64,000 nt of DNA from Daldinia sp. FL1419 (GCA_025201765.1 MU623355.1:124001-188000), one strand, 5' to 3'; positions 1-12,786 are shown, counted from the stretch's first letter. Translations and numbers: made by a program. Notes: generated by a model not told the origin, from the sequence alone.

Positions 1-1994
1 GCTTCTACATATGCACTCCATTCCCCAAAAGCAGGGTCCCGAAACTTGAAAATATGTCGCCCCTATCGATGGTACCTGGATCCCCGCGATGCGTTCTCGG
101 CTCTTCTATGACGATAGTATCGCGCAAATACCCACAATCTAGATCCTGCCAGGACCCCTGTGTAACTAGACGATCTACATACATATACGAGGTAAAGAGA
201 CTTGATCACGTGAAATTGGTAGGATGCAGAGAACGATTAAAGAATTTTTTCCGAGGAAAATACTCCTATGTATTCGGCTCATGTTACACTGAATTCGGCG
301 ACGCCATCTTGGTCTTACCTATTGTGGCAACGGTTTACTCGACGGCATGAAAGAAGAATCCAAGCAAAACATTCTAGAGACAGTAACACCTTGATTAATC
401 CTTGCTTCGCCGACTTCAGATCTAAGTGGCCAAAGCATTTAAACTCTTCCAAAACACTGAGCCAACAATGATATATCTCTTGCAGGAGAATTCGGAATCT
501 CGCCGAGGGGTCCACTTCGATACCAATCTGGTTGAGCAACTCGTCAAGGTTTCGATTTTTGGAATTTGGCGGTCCCTGTATTAGGAACGAAGAAAACGGC
601 AAACAGTGAGCGATACAACCGGCACTGTGGTAAGCATGGTTCAATACGCGATGCATGGTGCCTTAAATTTACAGAGTTGAGTCTATTAGAAGAATGGTGC
701 CAAATCGGCAGATGCCAGTGCATTGCGACGCAATAATATTCAAGATTACGAAATACAAATGATCAGAATACTACCAAGACTCCAATTCGGTTATTCCCGC
801 AGAGACTAGGGAGGGAACTCAACCGACAGGTGAATAGGTAAGTATGAGCACACGAACACGCGACTCGCAACTAACAGAGAACAATATTATCATAACCGTC
901 CAAGATATACAGTCATACAAGTTTAACTCTGCAATGGTTCGGATACACCACTTATCCAAAAAGTACCTAGTCAGAGTCAGGAGTGACATATTTCCAAGCC
1001 GGGGGAATGTACACTAGACAAAGAATAGTAGAACGACGAGGGACCAATATCGAAGCTCACGTGCAGAACCATATCCGATGTAACCTCTTTATCGTATTAC
1101 CGGCACGCGTCTTCCATATCTTTGATCTTCAATGTCGAGTCCTTATTAATACTCTATAGCTTCCCATTTTATCATAATCAACACCTCGTTATAGTCGAGG
1201 AATAATGAGTTTAATACATGATGCTAATGCAGTTCGACGTAGAGAAAGTAGACCAACAAAGAGCCAAAGGAGAGACAAGACGCGGAACTATTACAACTGT
1301 TGCACCTCGTGCGTTGAAGATCTCCTGCTTATCGTCGTATCGAGTAGCCGATAATTACTTCCGATTGGCGAGGCATCGTTCTTAGATAATACACAAGACT
1401 CTATTGCATTCTCACTGCTACGGCGGTAGCAGTCCGTCGTTGTCACGGGTAATCTACGAGGGGCCAACCACTTGGGAAGATGACTGAAGGATGAGGTAGG
1501 ATTTACAAACGTTGTCACACGAAATGGGATGACTATAGTTGATGCATGTTGCTGCATGTTGCTGCAACCTCGAATGCGCAGATACGCTTTCACTGGCAGA
1601 TACCAAGCAGTCTAGAACCAGTTGGTAACCAGGGAACTCGGACATTGAAGATCTCTGGGATTCCGTTTTGCCATCATACATACCTAGGTATGTATAGACC
1701 ATTTGTAAACCGTTTATACAGATTCGGAGAAAACGGAGTCTTGAAGGGGAGAGAATCCAAATCCAGCCTACATCGCACGTCGATAGCACCACAATAAGTT
1801 CAGGCGCGCGGCACTTTTGTGCGTACTTCTTAATATTCAGTACTTTGTTTTCAGATGCCTGCAGAACCCCTCTATGGATTGATGGGTCTTTAGTCGTTAA
1901 GGGGACTACAATTTTGATAATATCGAAGGCGTCGAGCAGCTTCAACAACATGCTCAACTAATAAATAGAATCATTATATTTGATTCAAGCCAAG

Positions 1995-2013
1995 ACTACC
2001 TAGGTAGGTAGTC
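1995..2013. repeat. CCTAGG-centred palindromic repeat copy
   Basis: The core reads ACTACCTAGGTAGGTAG, a near-perfect palindrome. It is one of many related copies scattered through the intergenic regions of this window. Confidence 0.55.
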
Positions 2014-4053
2014 AACTATTCCCGCTCCCCAAACTACTACGTAGCTATCTTCAGAAATAGACACCAGATGCGTCTAAACCCCTAAACTCTTATCCTATCG
2101 CGGCTGATTTAGGTACGGTATTTTAGGGGCTATCCAAGCCTACCCATATTTCAACCCCGTCGATGAGTTCTACACTATCGTACGTAGTACTGCCGCAAAG
2201 CCACTCCCGTACCTACGAGAATAGCGTCACCAGATAAAGCTTAGGTTCTTACTGCATAATCAACGGTCTTCTTGGTATCAGTTGAAGCGGAGGATAGACC
2301 TGCAGATACTATGCAAATGAAGCTAAGAACGGCGGTGACAAATGTCCCGAGCTTTGATGATTTAGCTAAGGCACCCCCCCTCTCCCCGGCTTGGCCAAGA
2401 GGATTGTTTAAGCTTGTTGTAGTTTAGCTACGTCTAACTACCTTAAATTATATGTGCCGTATGACCGGCGCGTATTCCGTGCAATCCGGGTTCTAGTCCG
2501 AGCAAGACTGGGTTGACCCGAGGTGCAAGGGGAGGGGGGGCTGATTACCCAAGGGTTTGGGTGATCAGCCGTAACCAGGAGAACCGCACAGGCTGCGACG
2601 CAGATGGATCCCATATAATGGGTCTGAATAGCCTCAAGATACTTGGTATCCAATCAATCCTAAGAATTTCGATTCGCAATGGTCCAATACTATGTAACTG
2701 TATTTAGTGGAAACTCTCCCGGTCGGTTAACGTGTAATATCTTTATCTCCCGGGCTGCGCCGCATACAATATCCCTTCTAAAATGAACGGTGCTCGGTCC
2801 TCTTTACTCTATATTGACAGCACGTGTAAAAAGGCACTGGGCAAAGGCGAAGAGAAAGAGAGAGAGAAAAGGGAATTTAGATATTCATACATACAATCTC
2901 CCTTCGCGACTAGTAGGTCGAGCTGCTACAATTCCCGATGAATCTCAGACCGCCCTGACGTTCTTAGCTTACTTGGCCAACTGCTCCCCAAACCCCATTC
3001 GAATTTTCCCAAGTTTGAACATCGGGTGCAGTTCGAAGAGAGGTCACTTGGACAAGTTTGAAAAGAAAGATCCCTGAAGGTCGTGTTCCAAACTCGAGTT
3101 TGCTTGGGGGAGTCGGCGAAGGCGAATAATATCATACCACGTGCATGATTGGGTTGAACCACAGGATATATTAGGTATCTTAACAGCGATTCGGAGTTGT
3201 AGCGCTGCACATCTTGTCCCTTAACATTCCCTTAGCATCCCCTTAGCAAGCCAAGGACGAACGAGTCTTTCTCCATTACTTCACCGTTTAATGCGCCAAC
3301 TCAGCAGCCCATCCACACGTTGCGACTTTTCGGCCAGCTCACATATGAACAGGCTTCCAATCCCCACGACGAGATATATACCTACGTCAACGATGCAAGT
3401 CGAACTTGAAGGGTAATAGCGGCACGTCGACCATATCGTTCCCCCATCCCAGACTAAAAGGATCTTGGCCTAGGGAATAAATCAGCGTCAGCAAGGTTTA
3501 AGATCCCTGAGTTCTTAGGTGGGCTCCGGAGGACGAAAGCCTCAGTCGGTCGTAGTAGCGGTCTACCTCTACGTGGATTATGGAGACTTTCTCCAACACG
3601 GTCGAACCGAGTGGCTCCCCCACGAGTTCACTTGTCTCGGCGTAAGGGAAACGAAAGGGAAGAGGAGCTCAAAATAGCTCGAGCGAGGAAGTGATTGACC
3701 TCATCTTTCGAGCTCGGTTAGCGGAATATCAATTATAAAAATACAAGATAATAAATAACTCGGCTTCACTCATGTTTGTCGAATTTGCCGAGAATCAGGA
3801 CGTAGTAAATTCGGGTAGACCGAATTTTATTTGGTTGAATAGGTAATTATTTCCGTGCTGTTCCAGCCCACCGACGTTACGAATTGGTAGCCAACAGTTA
3901 TCAGTTGGGTTCCAAAAAAAAAATAAAAAATTTTACCTTGTGTAATTCCTAATGATTTGTTGCATTCCGAAGATTGTAACGCGCGATGACGGCCCGGAAG
4001 GTCGGTGTTGTAGAAAACTGTGTCCGAAGCAGATAATAACGGGTACCAAGACA

Positions 4054-4082
4054 GGGTTATTGGGGGTTATTGGGGGTTATTA
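4054..4082 (+). repeat. Short tandem repeat, unit GGGGGTTATTG
   Basis: About two and a half head-to-tail copies of an 11-base unit. It lies just before the telomere-like tract at 4097. Confidence 0.6.
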
Positions 4083-4096
4083 GGCAATGAACGACA

Positions 4097-4127
4097 GGTT
4101 TAGGTTGGGTTGGGTCGGGTTAGGTAG
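4097..4127 (+). repeat. Degenerate telomere-like G-rich tract
   Basis: The sequence is an irregular run of GGTT/GGGT/TAGG words resembling degenerate TTAGGG. It is too short and irregular to be an active telomere. An interstitial remnant is possible but unproven. Confidence 0.3.
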
Positions 4128-4490
4128 TACAAACTGTAGTTCGAACCTAAAGGTTAACTATGGTTAGTTGGGAAGAACCCCCCACTACTCTTTTTATAGA
4201 ATGCATACTAACGTCTTAACTGTTGCTTTTATACCTTTGCATCAATAAGCCTCTGTTCAACCCACTGTCGTTACCCTACGTCGTCGGCTCCGACTTCTAT
4301 ACGCGTATACCACGAGGGATAAACGTGCCTCTTAGTTCGCCAAAAACATGTGGCACCGAAGACATCCCGCTTATTATTCTGGATGCCGATCTAACCATAT
4401 AATTTCATAGGTACCTAGGTAGCAATCAAAGTCAAGAGTTGGAGATGATCTAATTCCTAATACGTTAATACACTAGTTACTTGACGTGCA

Positions 4491-4522
4491 TACTAGGTAG
4501 GTAGGTACCTAGGTTAGGTACT
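4491..4522. repeat. CCTAGG/GTAGGTA palindromic repeat copy
   Basis: Runs of TAGGTAGG lead into GGTACCTAGG and end in TTAGGTAC. This is a longer, imperfect member of the dispersed palindromic family. Confidence 0.55.
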
Positions 4523-5347
4523 TACACGTGGTAACTGTCGTACAAAGTACGGCAAACATTATATCTTGAACTCTTTCTTTTAATCTATTGTACTACCGTA
4601 CTAATACACCTGCACTATCAAGTCTTGCTGCAGTCCCCTCGCTTTAGATAGGTAGATAACAGTTTACAATCTTGGACTCGAATAAGCCTGGTACCTCTTA
4701 AGATACCCTGAGTAGGTCTACCTCCTACCTAGTGGATAAGTATATTTAGTCGGCTTTAACCCCTCCTAACTATTAATCCAATAACGATGCCAAATCGAGC
4801 TGCAATATAGGTCCCCCATCAATTAAATAATATCTGAGATAATTATTTAGAGGCATCAAGTAGACCTAAAAACTAGAAGTGATCAATACTATCAAACTAA
4901 ACTAGTGTTCGTTCTGTACCGGTGCTGGTACGTTTGGATAGTTAGAATGTTTTTATCGTTACCCCTTTCTTACTACTCGACGTCAGGGCAAGCCCATTCT
5001 AAACGCCACAGCACACAAAAAGTACTAATTACTATGTCACATATCGAAACTCTACAAGGTCGTACATGTTTAGTGATGGGTATTACAAGTTTCGGGGCTG
5101 GTCAGTTATTCTAGGTACTTGAGAGATTTTATCTTAGGAGGTAAGGAGAGTCGTCGGTTTAGAGTTGCAGAATATAGCAGACATACTAAACTAAAGCCTT
5201 GTGTTAGGCACTTTGTATAAATCAAGTTAGCTTGTGATTTTTATACAACATCTTTCTAAGCCAAGTTTTACTTAGTTCTGTACATCGTGAAATTGATACT
5301 TTCTTGAACAAACCTCGCTTCGAGACCTCTTCAGGCGATATTTCTTT

Positions 5348-6176
5348 ATGGTGACGATAATTACTACAATACAAGTACTATCAGACCTTCATTTAGAAGC
5401 TTATGGGACTTACGACAACTTTGATATTCCCTCACGCTCGCCATATCTGGCGTTACTAGGGGATATTGGCTGCGTGAAGAAGGACGAGGATAGATATCTC
5501 GCTTTTCTAAGAAAACAACCGACCAACTCTCAAGTTGTATTTCTGGTTCTCGACAACCACGAGTATCATTGTTCGAGTTGGGACTATACCAAACAAGTTA
5601 TGCTCTAGTTCGAACGACAGGTGTGCCAGGAGCGAGAAAGTTAGTCTTTATTGGTGAGTTTGTCTTTCTTGATAAGAGAAGATATGACATCGACAATGAC
5701 AAAATAAACTTGATAATATTAGGCTGTATACTTTACTCTAAAGTCCCTCCAGAGTCTATTGACGATGCTGGCTATGGCCTAAACGATTTTTATCGTATTG
5801 AGGATTGGACCATTGAACAGCATAATACAGAGCACAAGCGCAGTGTAGAATGGTTGAACGGTCAAGTAGAAAAGCTACAGGGTTTCAGGAGGAAAGTTGT
5901 TGTATTTACCCACCATATTCCAACCCGGGATGGAAGGGCTGTAGAGGAGAAACACCGACAAAGCAAGAGAACCGCTGGATTCTGCACAATACTAGGTATT
6001 GGTGTAGTAATGGTATGGAACTTTGGGCATTTGGTTATACGCGCTATAATTGTGATCATGTGGATCGGAAGACTAACAAAAGTGTCTACATAAACCAAAA
6101 GGCTACTTTGGGGGAACGGATGGGTTTGATGTTGAAAGAGTCGTATCCTTATAAATTGTGGGAAGTAATTAGCTGA
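5348..6176 (+). pseudogene. Degraded calcineurin-like metallophosphoesterase
   Basis: Three consecutive frames together resemble one fungal calcineurin-like phosphoesterase. The first frame (from 5348) has the opening metal motif SDLHLE and the LGDIG block. The second (to 6093) has the FTHHIPT block. The third (ending 6176) has the WAFGYTRYNCD tail. The reading frame shifts near 5580 and again near 5990. Key residues are also damaged: the usual GNHE reads DNHE, and the usual GHTH reads GYTR, so metal binding would be lost. I see no splice signals that would repair the frame changes. The neighbourhood is gene-poor, consistent with decay. The family is clear and the pseudogene status is a strong inference. 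Sequencing error could explain the shifts but not the motif substitutions. Confidence 0.8.
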
Positions 6177-7247
6177 TCTGTATCCAATACGGCACCCCTC
6201 TATAAAACAACTATAGAGGCTAGAATGACAATGAGCTCATGATAATAGTCTTCAGCTTTTCAACGATGAGATCTCTAGAGTGATACAGAAAGCTTTTCGT
6301 ATGGGAATTTTTCCGCATTTGTCAACTCTGCTCAATATTCTTTAAGCGGAGACTCAGCATATTGGGATCGCCTACCTATTGCAAAGTTCTAGCCTTTTCG
6401 ATTGTTATGTTCCCAAAGCCACCAGCAGTCATATACATATTCTCTATCATATCCCCTAAATCAAGGATAGTCACGCGACAAGATGTAATAAGGAAATGAA
6501 AAAGAACGAGCTCCGTTTTTCTTGACGCATCTCTTATTAGACTTTTTGTATGATTGTGCTTAGAGACCTCCCTGTATTAGAACTGGGAATATATTTTTCT
6601 GGTTTCTGTGAAGCCCTTCATTGGTAAATCTCTCAGTTCTTTTGTGAACTTTTGAGACGGATTAGCAAAATATAATTTAGTTAATTATATAGCGTTTTTA
6701 GGAAAGAGAACATATACAACAGCTGGCACTGGCTTTGTGGATGTGTCTTGAAGTATAAGATATGAATATGTTTATGTGAGCTTGTTCTGAAATTACGGTT
6801 TATGTAGCGATATCATACTCTCAAAGAGGGGGTTTGTTAACTGTTAACAGCATATATATCATTTCAGAGACATCTAAATATGCGCCCGGGTACAATTAGT
6901 TGGACATATGATAAATATCGCTTTAATTTAATGAACATGAGTTAAAGTGCATTGGTAGGTATAGATGAGCCTCTGTACGAGTACCCACCAAGATCGTACC
7001 AGAACTTCTAGCACAACGAGGAATTAATCGATGCCAAACTTAAGGGATGAATCAACTAACTATAAGATAGCTCTACGATAACTAGAATATTGGATATAAA
7101 TAACACTTGCAACTTCTAGGCCAAACGAGTAGTGGAAAACAGATATATTTTTGGCTAGTTATCCTAAAACATTACTACTAGTTTTTGGGTCTATATAAAG
7201 ACGATACATATTGACATTTTCCAACGCGCCACGTCTTCTTAACGTTC
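6177..7247. other. AT-rich intergenic
   Basis: AT-rich sequence with no open frame of interest. I see no RNA gene or structured repeat. Confidence 0.6.
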
Positions 7248-7773
7248 CTACGAGCGGGTAACCAGAGCAGGGCAATCAGAGATGGAAGCAGTGAAGTTCC
7301 TCGGGCCGGTGTAATGCTGGGTGCTCACCGCGCCGTTGTTCTGCGTGGTGATTTGGCTGGCGGGGATGCTATGGCAGTAGGTGATGTTGGAGCGTGAGTT
7401 GAAGGGGTACCAGATGGCGAAGTCGATACCACCGTCGGGCGTCTTGGTCGTCGACCATGTGTACGCCGTGTTGTTGCACTTGCCGTCCTGGATCTCGGGC
7501 AGGACGTCAGGGCCCTGCACAAAGGCGCTGCATGTATCAGGAGGGAAGATGGGGTCGGTGATGATGTTGAAGTTGTAACTAAATTCGCGTAAGTAGGTAT
7601 TTTTAACTACGGAAATATTTAATTTGCGACGGCTTCGGTACTTACGCGCAGTATGTGCTGTGAGGGATGCAGTCGGCAGCGAAGTTAGTGATGCCGTAGT
7701 TTTGGGCTTGGCGTTTCTGGATAGAAGCAGCCAAAGCAGTGGTAGCGAAAGCGAGGACAGCGGAGACCTTCAT
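7248..7773 (-). CDS. Small secreted cysteine-rich protein
   Basis: Two exons (7773-7646 and 7578-7248) joined across a 67-bp intron with GTAAGT donor and TTTAG acceptor encode 152 residues. The start begins a clear signal peptide (MKVSAVLAFATTALA) followed by a QKR site typical of Kex2 processing near residue 21. The mature part has six cysteines, suggesting three disulfides, and several N-glycosylation sequons. I recognise no named domain. The protein is probably exported and disulfide-stabilised. Roles such as effector, adhesin or cell-wall protein are open. A TATATT-like box lies about 120 bp upstream. It is transcribed away from the region containing the Asn-rich secreted protein gene. 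I am confident that it is coding and secreted, and uncertain of its function. Confidence 0.8.
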
Positions 7774-8653
7774 CTTGACTGATATCGATATGAACGACAG
7801 TAATGTTGAGCTAAAACGAGAGTATTGCGAGCGATAGAATCTTACGGCTGCTGTAGAGATTGAATATCGAAGATCAGATGTGACTGGTGATCAATATAAG
7901 AACATCATAACCTCGACGTCGCCGGTAGAGAGCGTATTATATATTTATTTCCAAATCTCCACAAATGTTGATCGTGGATATCTTTGACTTGGTCCAGCCC
8001 GACCAGCTTGCCCCATCCAGCCCATCATGTTCCTTGATCTCTCCATTACTGTTACATTTAATCCGCCAATAGTAGAGCGCGCTTGGTCGATCTCTTCGTA
8101 TTCCCACATTAGGGCAGTTCGATTTCTTAGGATTACCACAGGGGGCCTTTACCAAACCCTTCAGTCAGCCAAGCTTGACTTGGGCGAACCAGCCCAGCGA
8201 CGTCATATTCCAGCACGTTCCTGAAAGCGGCTCCTTTTACTAGAAGCAACTAGGTTAGACGTGGAAAATATCACCACCAAACCCTTCTCGCATTAGTTAA
8301 TCCACACGATATACTACCTTGACGTCGCTACACCGACATTCACCCAACAAAGATTGGTAAATATCGTACGTTAAACAAATTCTGCGTCAAAATCAACTGC
8401 CGGCCGGATATGTCGGCTGGATTTTTATTTGCATGGTACAGTAATAAGGACCATAATGCGCTCTAATAATACCCCTTTTTAATCACCTTCGAATGGCACG
8501 GTAAGGTATACACAAAATTTGTATTTAATATTGATACAACAAAGTTCTAAAACACGTCATAACACGTTATCCATCTAAAAGCTTCCGCTGCGCAAGATCG
8601 CAGGCAAACGAACAAGACTCCTCTAACACATTCAAAACCCCAAGCGACACCAC
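7774..8653. other. Intergenic, promoter side of the 7248-7773 gene
   Basis: No gene supported. The short frames at 7937-8224 overlap on both strands and carry no motif. The first 150 bases hold the likely core promoter of the minus-strand secreted-protein gene. Confidence 0.5.
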
Positions 8654-9879
8654 TTATGTGTGGCCGACGAGACCCTGCTGGGGAGCGTTGTCGGGGTTGA
8701 TGTCAACACCAGCAAAACCAAGAGCCTCGTTCCAGGCGTTAGCCGTGGAGGCATCCTTGGCGCCAGAGCCCAAGTCGGCCTGGGCTTGCTTGCAGGCAGC
8801 GACGGCATCGTCAGCAGCGCCGCAGACGTTGGTGAGCTGGTCACAGATACGATTGAAGATGATGTTGGGGTTGACTGGGGTAAAAATGTTAGCATTTTAT
8901 CAAGCAATGAGGTAAGAGAGAGGGTGAACTTACGAGCTTCCTGCTGGCCCTTGTTAACGACGGGGTCCTGAGCTTGGAAGGTGAACTCGCCCGCCTTGCG
9001 GCCGTTGAGGGACTCTTCGAACTTGACGGTGGGTGTGCAGGTACCGAAGTCAAGACCGAGGCTAGAAGCTTGGAAACCGGGGAAGTTACCGGTGACGGCA
9101 TTGGTAACAGCACCGGCACCGGCTTGGCCGGACGCACCACCGTTGTTCGAGTTGTTGTTACCATTGTTGGAATTGTTGTTACCGTTGTTGCTATTGTTAG
9201 AAGCAGCAGTAGAAGTAGCAGCAGCGGCAGTAGTAGTCTTGCTCCTCGATTTGCCACACTTGGTAGCAGTAGCAGTCGCCGAAGGGGCAGCGCTCGTAGC
9301 CGAGCCGGCGTTGTTATTATTGTTATTATTACCGTTGTTGTTATTGTTGTTTCCGTTGTTGGCATTGCCACCCGCAGCAGCTCCGTTTACTGTGAAGTTG
9401 GAAAAGCCCTGAGCGGTCATGACGTCGGCAACACTGAGGCCGCTAGCGTCAAAGGGGGACTGTAACGAACTGGCCGAGTTGGCGTTCTCTACGTCGGAGC
9501 CAGTGACGTCGGGGTCGACTAGAGGAACGATACCACGGAGCTCCTCAGTGGCGGGTAAGCTAGCATCGCCGCAGATGTTGGGTACCGACACTGCGAACGG
9601 GTTGAAGTTCTGTTCAGCAGCAACAAGCTTCTGTGCCGCAGCAATAACCTGAGGGTCGTTGCCAAGGGTAGACACGATCTTGTCGGCGAGAGTGAGCTTG
9701 TCGCATGGGTCAGCAGCGGCAAGTAGCACACCTGGAACACCACCAGCAAGAGTAGCGGCTTCACCGGGGTTGCCAAAGTTACCCAAAGCCTGGATATCGG
9801 CAACGGGGGTTTGTTCCTGGCCGAAACGGGCTTCGGCAACGGCCAACAGAGCCGAGATAAGTGCGGACTTGGTATACAT
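8654..9879 (-). CDS. Secreted protein with Asn/Gly-rich central repeats
   Basis: Exons 9879-8934 and 8874-8654 flank a 59-bp GTAAGT/CCCAG intron and give 388 residues. Reading through the intron would replace the true C-terminus with an unrelated frame. I chose the start that opens with MYTKSALISALLAVAEA, a typical signal peptide, followed by RFGQEQ. An in-frame ATG eleven codons upstream is possible but would spoil the signal. The N-terminal domain (about residues 20-165) is followed by low-complexity runs of Asn, Gly, Ser, Ala and Thr (about 165-260), then a conserved-looking C-terminal domain with several cysteines ending at residue 388. Similar secreted proteins are widespread in ascomycetes, but their role is not known to me. 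The long CT-rich leader and TATA box suggest strong expression. Confidence 0.85.
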
Positions 9880-10118
9880 GATGACGGTGAGAAAGAACAA
9901 AGTTGGCGTCAAGCAACAGATTCGGTTTCCTTGAAGGGTATGAAAATTTTAATAGAGTAAAGACCGGCCAAGCGGTGTACAGTGAATAGAACGAAGGGAA
10001 GGTTGAGAACGAAAAGTTCACAGAACTGAAACGAATTGGATATCAAAGAAAGAACTGAAGCTCGACAGGGAAGAAAAAAGAGAAGAAAGCCTCACGATGT
10101 GAAGCTGGGGTAAAGCGA

Positions 10119-10125
10119 TTATATA
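10119..10125 (-). promoter_or_regulatory. Candidate TATA box for the 8654-9879 gene
   Basis: TATATAA on the minus strand, about 240 bp before the start codon. It is followed downstream by a long CT-rich (GA-rich on the plus strand) leader, an arrangement common at well-expressed fungal genes. Confidence 0.35.
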
Positions 10126-10785
10126 GATAGTCCACGTGGATAGCCATTGTCGATACCCGCGCGATCAGTTGGGATGTGTTAGCCCGGGTAGGCTTTGGCG
10201 AGCCCCTTCCGCAGATCAAACCTCATCTTAGAGTCGAGATCGGATGGTGAGCTAGCATGGTGCGGCAAGGATATGACCGCTCATGGCAACCCTCCTCCGG
10301 CGAATGTTCATCCCATGTCAAGTGTCCCGGGGCAAGGAAACGGAGGGTATATGCACATTCATAAGTACCTACCTAGGTATGTTGTGCCCCTCGAAAATGG
10401 CGTGGCGCATTAGAATCCAGTCCCCAGGTAAGCATAAGATACCCAACCGCTTCAGTGCGGTTTAGAAAATAGGTACCTAGGTATGCATCCTTTTTCTGTA
10501 TTGCTGAACATCGTGTCCAAGATGCCGCGGGCGGTTAGTGGAACTGTTAGCGGAAACGGATTATGACCTAGGGGTCTCTTTGGGGGGCAATTAAATCTTG
10601 GCTGCGCGTGCTCGTGCGCGTTCTAAACCACCAGGGGGTAGTGTTAGTAAATATGTAAATTATAAGACCGCAAACGAAGCTGGATAAGTAAGGTATCGTA
10701 GGTATTATTTTGATGGTTACTTCATACTTGTCTAAATGAAGTACAAGTATAAAATGCTTTGCCTAGGTAGTTAACGTTATTTCTT

Positions 10786-10812
10786 GGGTAGGTACCTAGG
10801 TAGGTAGGTATG
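10786..10812. repeat. CCTAGG-centred palindromic repeat copy
   Basis: GGTAGGTACCTAGGTAGG core with extra TAGG units. It is one of the more complete copies in the window. Confidence 0.55.
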
Positions 10813-12786
10813 GATTATCACGGTGGAAAATCATTCAGGTGAGGCTCACTCGAGGCTCGCAGATCAGCAACAGCTGGGTTTGGTGCATTCGAATCGGGTT
10901 GCTGATCATTTTATTCATTCTGTTTGAATACGCAGAATAGCTCGTATGCTAATTTCCGTAATCCCTTCTGTTGTCTTGACAAGAAAAAAAAAAAAAGGAC
11001 CCCCTTTGTCTCGTCTCGTCGAATTTGAGAAGGATTAAAAATTATTCGGGACTATGTAAACCGAAGACAGGGGGCTTTTACAGCTGAAGATTAGAGTACG
11101 AATCTTACTAACCTTCTGGAATATTGATACCTACCACAGCTAAGAGTGCCTGTGTGGCCTACCTAGGTACAATACGGCGACAGCTTGGCGCTTTTAAAAG
11201 GCCCACTATATTCTCTAAACGGCCGTCTCCGACGCTTCCAGGACCCCCGTAAACCCCCCAAATCTTCGCTAAATATCCCTGCTAAAGAACGATCAAACAG
11301 CCCCGTAAGGGGTTTTGAGACGACTACGAGACTCAGGGGGTTCTTATCAAACTTGACTTTTCTTACTACCAAGTTGAACGTCTGTCGATAATGGAAATTG
11401 CTGCCACAACTGGTATAGCACTGGTTGAACGGCATGTTCACGACGAATATTATTCCGTTCTTGGTTAGTGATGTTCTTGTTATCGACTGCGTTTGTAAGA
11501 TCTAGGTATCCTCGAGGAAGCCTTTCCAGCTACGGTTGTTGATGGGATACGATTACGAATAATCTATCAAAGGCGAGAGTATTCGTACCTCAAGAGGTAA
11601 GGAGACAACTCGGATTTTCGAACAGAGATTAATATAATCTATAGTATACATCGCATTGATAATCTATTTCCCAGAATATCTTGAATGAGGTGGTAGAAAC
11701 CTACTGATCAACTGATGGATTTTCGATGAGATCGAATATCATATTCTCGGACACTAGGACAATAGTTTCGCTGCGATTTTCACAAGGGGATCCTTAGCTT
11801 AGTAGCTGATCTATGTAATTCATAGTAACGGCATCTCGGCTCGATTTTCCTGGTAACTGTCTTGATGCTCGAGTCGAATCCATGGCGAACATCATCATCA
11901 TCATCATGTGCAGATCATTGATGCGGCGAGATTAACTTGTCAGCTTTCATTTCATCCGATCTTGTTAACTTTTCTTCTTATGATTCAGGGTTTCCGGGTC
12001 CAGCTTTACGGGTGGTAAATCCCAGGTAATCCGGGGACGGCCTCAAAGCTTTTGGGTTCTTCTATTGAACTCGGAATCCTTGATTAATAGCTCTAGCTTG
12101 ATGACCTCGCGCGGTGGCTTGATGGAATTGGTTTTGGCTAAGTAATTATTCCCGGCACTTCGCCAAACAATTCCTATTCCCTGTTCCACCATCCGGAGAT
12201 CCTTCGTTCCGGTATGACACCCTCCTACCTTTTGATATTATTATTTAATCATAGTGGTAATACGATTGGCCGTTTATCGCTAAGGATGAACTGTATGTCA
12301 TCCAGCCTCAGGATTACTCACGAGTGCCATGGAATAGGTTATATCTTAGGTAATTGATGGGGCTATAGGTCCAGATGCGATATTTCCTCTTCGTTACAAA
12401 CCAAACTGGCTGATCATCCCCATGGAAGTCTGTTACGGAAATAAGATGACCAGACCGTCGAGATTGCTTCGCCAAGCCAGTGTAAAGCCCCAGCACTCAA
12501 AGGCATTTATCTTGTTAAAGTATGTTACATACTAGACAGTGGACTTGATCTAAACCGAACTCATGCTGATGAAATATAGATAATTTCTTTCCTGGAACCA
12601 GTCCTTGGTCAATTCGCGGTGAGTATTGCGACGGAAGAAACCATTCGCGAGGAAAATCGGACTGGATACCTCATAGCCGCCATAGTTATTCGAACAACCT
12701 TTGTGTCCCTTTCTCAACAGCATTATCTTTCCTTCTCTTCTCCCAATGTCAACCAGAACGCATGAGAATTTCCAGTTGCCTAAAAT

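Larger units (their letters stand above)
1..5347. other. Gene-poor region
   Basis: I find no supportable gene in these 5.3 kb. The open frames are short, mutually overlapping and lack recognisable motifs. The stretch contains CCTAGG-centred palindromes (near 1681, 1995 and 4491), a short tandem repeat at 4054 and a telomere-like G-rich tract at 4097. The minus-strand frame at 315-656 looks mildly protein-like, but I could not assign it to any family. Confidence 0.6.
9880..12786. other. Long intergenic region with repeats
   Basis: I see no gene. The left end is the leader and promoter of the Asn-rich protein gene. Palindromic CCTAGG repeats occur near 10363, 10473 and 10786-10812. An (ATC)6 microsatellite lies at 11891. 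The overlapping frames at 11163-11441 and 12314-12496 carry no recognisable motif. Confidence 0.55.

Noticed and set aside
315..656. 113-codon minus-strand frame
   Set aside because: Protein-like composition but no motif, start context or neighbour support; listed only as part of the gene-poor region.
8889..9371. Long Thr/Leu-rich frames antisense or out of phase with the Asn-rich gene
   Set aside because: Shadows of triplet repeats in the real frame; no start or motif of their own.
9880..9912. Upstream ATG at 9912 for the Asn-rich secreted protein
   Set aside because: Would prepend a second hydrophobic stretch to an already complete signal peptide; the ATG at 9879 is preferred.
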